Shown: positions 57,760-64,000 of the stretch, one piece after another
Layout: each line of letters opens with the position of its first letter
Numbering within the stretch: position 1 is the first letter of the stretch
NCBI GenBank assembly: GCA_932521025.1
Contig: OW051472.1
Location: forward strand, 5,146,001 to 5,210,000
Source: Oscheius onirici
Lineage: Eukaryota; Nematoda; Chromadorea; Rhabditida; Rhabditidae
Direction: 5' to 3'
DNA length: 64,000 nt
Translations under genes and position numbers: made by a program
The notes under the pieces: generated by a model
The model's input: only the letters and a program-made list of their open reading frames with translations
Databases searched by the model: none
What the model was told of the DNA's origin: nothing

Positions 57760-57974
57760 AGTTTCGCTAAGACTCGTTTACCACAGGAATCTATCATCGC
57801 GAAGAAAGAGAGGCAATCATCCGCATCGAAAGGACGAGATTTTACTTGACCCCCGCTAAAAAAGTGAGAACAATGGAACAAACTTTCACTGGATTCTGAA
57901 ATTGGTATGCATAAAAAATAGGAGATCCCTCGTGGATTGACAATATAAATAACGTGATAAATACAGTTGATGTT

Positions 57975-59640
57975 TTACATTTCCCGTGCTCGTTTTTCGA
58001 CAGCTTCTCCTCCATCTTCGGCAGCTCTCTTGGCGCTGTGCTCGTTTCTTCTGTCATCACCCTCGCGCTCGCCGTCGTAAAAATCGCCAACATCTCTAAC
58101 CACTCGGTCCATGATCGAGGCTAAAAGGACGATTATTTGAAGTTGGTACTGATTTCTTACGATGAAGTCTAACGTTGGGATCGGCCATATCTCTGCCAAG
58201 GCTGTCGTCATTGAGGCATTTGAAGGCGTCATCAGGAATCGCTAAACAAGTGGTCGAATTTAAGATCAAATCAAAAAACGTACGCTGCATCTGCACGCTG
58301 GGAACAAAAGTCAGCTTTTCGAGATTCTGAAGGACCATCTCCTGGATTCTATTCAATTCGTCTTGACTGTTGCAATTAGTATCATTGGATGGGTCAATGT
58401 GGAGGCGATAATTCGGCCCAAAGTACTCGAAGTAATCATTGTAGGGAAGTTCTAAAAATGACTGTTTTGCCAAGATGTGAGGAGCAAAACGGACCATCTG
58501 GTACTTCTCTATCGACGGCCAAAGTGGTCTCGTAAGTCCAACAGCGAGCTACATTTCTCGGAGTATATCCTCCCCCGCCGACAAGCATCAAGGGAATGTT
58601 GTAGTTGCGGAAGAAGGTGACACACTGTCCGTGTCCTCTCAGTGTTAGATTGAAGGTACCGAGCCGGTCGCCGTTCAACGAATCAGCTCCGCACTGGAGC
58701 ACAACAGCACACGGCTGGAAACGCTCCATGACTTTGGACATCACCTAAATTTTATGATTATCAAGGAATAAATAACGAAATTACCGGTTGGAAAATGTTT
58801 TGATAGCTGTCATCGGTGATTCCGTCCTTTAGAGGCACGTTGACCGAGTAAAGACGTCCTTTTCCAGCTCCGACGTCTTTGAGATCTCCGGTTCCCGGGA
58901 AGAAGTCGCCGTATTTGTGGAACGAGACGGTCATGACACGGTCCGTGGTGAAGAAGGCTTCTTCAACACCGTCTCCGTGATGAACATCAATGTCGACGTA
59001 AAGGACTCTAAACGATTTCGATACAAACGAAAAAGAGGAAAAAACCTCTTGTGATATTTCAGCAGCTCCAGAATGCCGAGAACGATATCATTGGTGTAAC
59101 AGAATCCGCTGGCTTCACTCTTCTTGGCGTGATGGAGACCGCCCATCCAGTTGATCGCGATATCGGCCTTCTGCTTGTTCAGTTTCACTGCCGCAGCCAA
59201 TGAGCCGCCGCTACTGAGCTGACAGAACTCGTAGAGACCGTCAAAGAGAGGACAATCTTCTCCCACGTTGAACTTTATCATCTGCTTGTGATACGACTTC
59301 AAGTTGTCCGGGCTGGCACATTTCAAAAATTCCATGTACTCCTGGCTGTGAAACCGTGTCATTTCTTCAAACGAGGCCGGGAATGGTCTCTAAAACAAGG
59401 TAGATTACAACTATTTGTTTGGAAAAACTGACGTAGACATCCAGATCGCGGTATATGCCATAATTGAGCAATAAATGATGTGTCATTCGTATTCTATGTG
59501 GTTTCATCACGTGGCCTTGTCCATAGTAGTAGTTTCCGATGTTAGCTGCAAAAGTACGTTATTGAGAATGTTAGCTTACAATCGTAGTAGTAGGCGACGT
59601 GTCTCTTGGAGTGCTCCTTCACCGGTGCTGTTGAGTCCAT
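57975..59640 (-). CDS. hda-1: Class I histone deacetylase (HDAC1/2 type)
   Basis: The minus-strand start at 59640 ([20 protein letters not shown]) is followed by [138 protein letters not shown] and [18 protein letters not shown]. The active-site residues are present: the two His of GGLHHAKK, the zinc ligands in DIDVHHGDG and the Asp of CGADSL, and the Tyr of GGGGYTPRN. It removes acetyl groups from histone Lys in nuclear co-repressor complexes. Eight to nine exons, mostly with short introns. The C-terminal tail is short and charged ([20 protein letters not shown]), differing from vertebrate tails. Stop at 57975. Confidence 0.95.
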
Positions 59641-59878
59641 CTTCGCAGGAAACTTGTCACTGAAAGTATAGAAATGTAACTTGCCGTTTGAAGAGAAGTG
59701 AACAAAAAATAGAAAGTTAAAGTCATCTTACATCTCACAACACATGAAACTTGTGTTCAAGACGAAGCCTAGTGAAACGGTTGCATGAAAAATAATATTT
59801 CAACAATTCGGAAGCAAAAATGCGCTTGCATGTAGGTTTTCTAAAAGAAAACACGCAATATTAGGTTTCCAATCATTT

Positions 59879-60908
59879 TCAGAGAGGAAATAGCGCGCAA
59901 ACAGAAGAGCGTCGCGGAATGGGCAATCGATTGACTCCGCCCATTTCTCTTATTCTCAGACAGCTGGAGTGAACGGTTTGAGAGGGAGAGAGAAACAGAA
60001 AACAAACGGAGCAGTGCAACTTTGCAATGCATAAACTCTTCGTTGCGGGACCAACTGTTCGGGTCCCGCAACGAATATTATAAATGCTTTTTATGCAATA
60101 GGCACCAGTTTTCCTGGATGTGGCTTCGTTTTTCTCGAAGATAACTCGGGTTTGACTTTCTGGGTCAAACAGGTGCTGAAGTTTTTCCATAGACAAGCAG
60201 GATAAGACCCTCACGGACTCCGGTGTGAAAAGCTGATTGTGAGGTCCGGGCTTGGCAAGCAGTGACTCAAGCGGGAAGAAAATGACGATGGCTCGATACA
60301 AAAATTCTCCCTGGTACGGGTCATGCCCAATTTTTCCAGAAGTTGAAAAGTGTGACATTTCAAACAAAAATTGGGCATGACCCCTCTTCCAAAGTCACAT
60401 TCGCGATACGGTACTCTTTTTCTGGATTCTCGTCCGCGTCAATCCAACACTACGGTTCTCCGTGATTCCTGAAAACTGTATAATTGAAAATCAGACAAGA
60501 AAAAGGACAAACCTGCTCGGTTTCGGGGTAAATTTGAGCATGACAAGTGATATTCGTGTCCTTGGCTTTTTTTAGGCTGTAGTAACATTTTCGATCCTGG
60601 TGAGTTGACTATTGATTTTTCCATTACATGCTTAGAAACTTTCATCGAGCTCTATTACTCTGCTTACACTCGTTGATCCAATTGAACAGCGACAACTAAA
60701 AAACAACGGAGGTGTCGAAAGGAACAAAAAAAACCGTCAGTTCTTTGAGTGTAGTTCTGTTCTGAAGAGTGACTTGAAAGCGTACAGAAGAACAACTGGC
60801 TAACTGTTGAAAGATTCCGTCTTGACCAGAACCAAGATGGAGAGCAGCAGACTGAATAAACCAGGCACCAATAGGAATACGTAGATGTCCTATTCCTGTA
60901 GCTGCAAT
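59879..60908 (-). CDS. Unrecognised multi-exon protein, N terminus not found
   Basis: Minus-strand exons 60908-60708, 60596-60513, 60449-60366 and 60310 downward join in phase 0 at each border. They encode GAWFIQSAALHLGSGQDGIF and VRFQVTLQNRTTLKELTVFF; then CYYSLKKAKDTNITCHAQIY; then CWIDADENPEKEYRIANVTL with EEGSCPIF; then LYRAIVIFFPLESLLAKPGP, FTPESVRVLSCLSMEKLQHL and VIFEKNEATS. The cysteine pairs and NxT sites suggest an extracellular protein. No start exon was identified; the first exon shown begins after TTTTTCAG. Downstream of about 60115 the reading becomes repeat-like and may be intron or UTR, so the C terminus is uncertain. I do not recognise the family. Confidence 0.5.
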
Positions 60909-61036
60909 CTGAAAAAGAACGGCTCAAACTAGTCTTCTGTTTGGCTTTACGTTTTTAGAGAACACCCCACCTGTCCCGAAACACCTTGACACCGCCTCAG
61001 TCCTCCAATGCCCAATTTGCTAGTCACTCCGGAGAG

Positions 61037-61225
61037 ATCCTTACCGAAACCCGAATCGGCCCTCGGACGGAAGACTGAGGCTTTCGGAAATCGGGTTGCT
61101 CGGGACAGACCCATATCCTAGTCATGGTGTAAAGAGAAAGGTAACTGAGAGCAAGAGCAAAAGAATTGGAAGAGTAGAAACACCTGACCTGATTTCGAAG
61201 AAGACGAGAGCACAAGCGGACAACT
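61037..61225 (-). repeat. Repeat copy related to 19108-19275
   Basis: On the minus strand it carries the same pyrimidine-rich upstream segment and the core GATTCGGGTTTCGGTAAGGA, followed by TCTC. The two copies are about 42 kb apart and align over about 170 bases with gaps. It lies between the ABC transporter and the unrecognised gene at 59.9-60.9 kb. Confidence 0.5.
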
Positions 61226-61539
61226 GACGACACAATGACTTCAATAGAAGCGAGTTGTTTGATCAGTTTCGACAAGTCAAAAAAAGAATTAAAGATGGCC
61301 AATCTTGACAAGCCATTCTGAGATGGATGTTTGGAAGCAGTTTGCCCCTATTGGGTTTCACTGTGCACATCCTGACGGTGACTAGTGTTGTTTAGCGTAA
61401 AATATGGTCTAAAAAATTGGAGGAACAAAACTTAGTAGTAATTCTGATTTATTTCTAGACCAAGCAAATAATATACAGATTGAGGTAATTACAAAGTGAG
61501 ACCCATAATTGTCATTTTGGTTGAGATTCATCGCACCTT

Positions 61540-64000
61540 CTACGACATGAGCACCATCTCCCTATAGATTCCTTGCTGTTTCATCAGTTCCTCGTGTGTT
61601 CCCGCCTCTGCGACTTGTCCATCAACTAGCACATAGATTCGGTCACAGCTACGAATTGTCGACAGACGATGAGCCACTTTGATCATCGTACAGTCCTTAT
61701 TTTTGACAAAAGCATCGCGAACTGCCTGTAATTTACCGGTAGAGGTTGAGTACCCTTTTTCTGATTGAAGACGGCATTTTCGAGTTTTCCGATGTCTTGC
61801 AAAGTTGTAGACCCGGATCTGTTCTACAACTTTGGAGACTACTTTTTGAAAAGTGAAAAGCAAGAGAAGACTGTAGGTTTGAGGTAAAGGGTCGGGTCAT
61901 TTTTCTCTCTTACCTTCTCGGTATAGTGGTCCAAAGCACTTGTCGCCTCGTCAAGTAAAAGAACTGCCGGTTTTCTTACAAGAGCTCTAGCAATGGCGAT
62001 TCTCTGTTTCTGCCCGCCAGACAACTGGGCCCCGAACTCTCCTACCTCCGTGTCGTAAGCCTAAACAACTGTTTGACAACTCAAAAATATTGATCAAAAC
62101 CTGAGGCAAAGACATGATAAAGTCGTGAATATTGGCAGCCCTGGCCGCCTGTGTGATCTTCTCCATTGTGGACTCGCTCTCCAACAGACCGTAGGCAATG
62201 TTCTCTTTGATCGTGAAAGAAAATAGCGTAGGCTCTTGACCGACAGAGACGATATGTCTGGAATTGTACTAGTTGTAAAAGAAAGAAAAGGGAAATCTTT
62301 CTTTCTCCTCTATATGTTTTTGTTCTGATTGTGATAGCAAATATCACTGGTTAGATGGGGTTACAGGATCAGAATCATCATCACCCCAGCTGTTCATGAC
62401 CGAAGATCTCTTAAAAAATGCATACAGTAACCCGGAACACCTTTTGCTTGGGCAGTTGTGAACGCAGTTGGGTCGTCTAACAGACAATCAGCCGACTTCG
62501 TCGTCTGACGACGTCGTACCCCATTTCGTACCTCTACAACAGTAATAGAACTTTCGAAGTTCAAATCTTAATTGTTACCTCAATTCTTGACAGGACATAA
62601 CTTGTTACCTGCGGCTTCAGAGTGCCAAACCATAAAGGGACTTGACAATAGTGAAAAGGGGATTGTTTCGAAAAACAGACGTGGTAGCCGAATTCCTCGC
62701 AAAATTTCGATAAAACAGTTGCCCTCAAATTCGCCTTTGCAGAGAGGTTGAAAAGTTACCTTAGCGTTTTAGGCGACCTTAGCGTTTTAATAAGAGAGGA
62801 TCGTACCGGGATAAGAATTATTGGCTGCTACCACATATGTGATTGGTCCCGAAGAGTATTTCGGGTTACTACATACATTCTTTTTTTACAGACCTTAGTC
62901 ACGTTGGCTACCTAAGTAAACTCAGTACTTACCTCCTCAAATAAGCCGGATTGATCTGCCGAACGTTTGTCTTGTCCACGATCTGCAAATTATTAGTTCC
63001 CTCATCCAAGTTCTTCTTACCACTTGACCATCTGTCGGAGTATAGAGTCTCTGGAAGAGGTTCAAAGCAGAGCTCTTCCCAGATCCAGACGGCCCCACAA
63101 TTCCAATATGTTCTCCTGCCTTGACTTTGATCTCGAGTCCTCTGAGAATGGGAACAATCGGTCGAGCCGGATAGCGGAAGTGTACATTGTCCAATTGGAG
63201 GTTTCCTTCAATTTTCTAAACACGAAGAGTTTTTGCAATTGAAGGTCATACAGGTCTCAATCCCTCTTCACTCAAATTGTCCGTGTCAGTCGGATTCTCC
63301 TTCAAAATACCCATCACAGATTCGGCTGCTGCTCGTGCCTTGGAAAGATCAGTAACGGAGGCAATCAGCTGCGAGAAAAAGTTGGCACCGAACTGGGTCA
63401 ACAGAACTACTCTGGAAGATTTTTTGTGCTAAACATCTGCGGAAATAGTTACCTCATGTAATCGAAGACATTTATCTCGTTGGCCAGCATCATGACTTCT
63501 CCGAAATGCAGAGTGATTGCAATGAGAATGTAGGTAAAGCTGTACTGGCAGGCGAAGACAAAAGCAGAGACGTAGGATTGTCTCTCCATTGCTCTAAAAG
63601 TCTTTAGTTGTTTTTCTTCCGATCAAGATATACGGAAATAACTTTTCGTAAGACAGGTACAAAAGTAATTTTTAGAACTCGGACATATCCAAGACTGCTA
63701 TCTTCCACCGTCCCCGTTCTTATGATCAGTTGGACTAGCGCAACTCTCTTAGAAATTAAAAAAAAATTTCACAATTGCTCTTGTGTCCTCCTGTTCTCAT
63801 ATTTCGACGATCTTCCGCCAGAACTCACTTGGCCAACGGCTTCAAAGCATCTGTGAAAACTTCGTAAAAGTGTTCTTGTAGATTGTAGGCTTTGATTGTG
63901 GTCATGTTCGAGAGAACGACAGACGCCATTGCGGCTGCCTTTGTTTCCTCTTCGACCATCTGACGCTGTCTGAAATTTTCTTGGTCAACTCAAATTGAAT
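61540..64000 (-). CDS. ABCB/P-glycoprotein-like ABC transporter, 3' part (runs off window)
   Basis: Minus-strand exons entering from 64000 encode the end of a transmembrane domain ([20 protein letters not shown] and upstream helices) and a complete nucleotide-binding domain: [19 protein letters not shown]; Walker [21 protein letters not shown]-loop [19 protein letters not shown]; signature [19 protein letters not shown]; Walker B and D-loop [13 protein letters not shown]-loop [20 protein letters not shown]; and the end [20 protein letters not shown], stop at 61540. All catalytic motifs are intact. Termination shortly after the domain fits the second half of a P-glycoprotein or a half transporter; the sequence outside the window would decide. 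It probably exports lipids or xenobiotics. The intron between the D-loop and H-loop exons hosts a hairpin element, and a 0.7-kb intron (about 62.26-62.93 kb) holds repeat debris. Confidence 0.9.
61791..61839. repeat. Dispersed hairpin element in ABC transporter intron
   Basis: GATGTCTTGCAAAGTTGTAG (61791-61810), a 13-nt loop with GGATCTGTT, then CTACAACTTTGGAGAC (61824-61839). TTTTCC precedes the left arm, as in other copies. Confidence 0.8.

Noticed and set aside
1-64000. CRISPR arrays, prokaryotic operons, Shine-Dalgarno sites, rRNA genes
   Set aside because: None present; the gene structure is eukaryotic throughout. Repeats are dispersed or inverted, not regularly spaced with unique spacers.

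Overview
The window is eukaryotic and most likely from a nematode. Genes are broken into many small exons by GT-AG introns that are often only 30-45 nt long. Several families are typical of, or best known from, nematodes: a Str-like seven-transmembrane chemoreceptor, an ShKT cysteine-rich secreted protein, and paired signal peptide-VWA-like-CUB proteins. Some start codons sit directly after a 3' splice-site-like AG, as expected if mRNAs are trans-spliced. There is no operon structure of the bacterial kind, no CRISPR array and no rRNA. Exon joins were worked out by hand from reading frame, splice dinucleotides and family conservation; no transcript was available. The species cannot be named from this.

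Layout. 0-1.5 kb: two broken RTE-type retrotransposon pieces and simple repeats. 1.7-3.0 kb (+): stomatin-family membrane protein. 3-9.5 kb: no gene recognised, one copy of a dispersed repeat. 9.5-18.5 kb (+): two Otx-class (Lys-50) homeobox genes in tandem, separated by a 5.6-kb gap that carries a TA-flanked inverted-repeat element. 20.5-21.4 kb (-): unrecognised Gln/Pro/Ser-rich protein. 21.9-22.6 kb (+): ShKT protein, tail-to-tail with a Str-like receptor (22.7-24.3 kb, -), whose 5' neighbour is a possible small secreted peptide gene (24.5-24.8 kb, -). 25.3-26.4 kb (+): tiny zinc-ribbon protein with a repeat-filled intron. 26.5-31.9 kb (+): two tandem secreted VWA-like/CUB proteins. 34.3-37.6 kb (+): acidic, probably nuclear protein, not recognised. 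37.9-39.1 kb: repeats with tRNA-like units. 39.8-43.1 kb (-): hypothetical secreted protein, Mediator subunit MED27 and a small ORF. 43.7-45.3 kb (+): RTE-type retrotransposon ORF with a frameshift. 45.5-55.4 kb (-): TRNAU1AP/SECp43-like RNA-binding protein and, just upstream on the same strand, SEC16. 55.9-56.6 kb (+): C1D/Rrp47. 56.6-57.3 kb (-): small cysteine-containing secreted protein. 58.0-59.6 kb (-): class I histone deacetylase. 59.9-60.9 kb (-): unrecognised multi-exon gene. 61.5-64.0 kb (-): 3' part of an ABCB/P-glycoprotein-like transporter running off the window.

The genes do not form one pathway; they mix housekeeping functions (transcription, chromatin, RNA decay, ER export, transport) with sensory and secreted accessory genes. 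The most interesting non-gene signals are a short palindromic hairpin sequence recurring at least seven times (five inside introns), several TA-flanked inverted-repeat elements sharing an AGTCTGTTC end, tandem tRNA-like units, and a repeat pair with a conserved splice-donor-like core.
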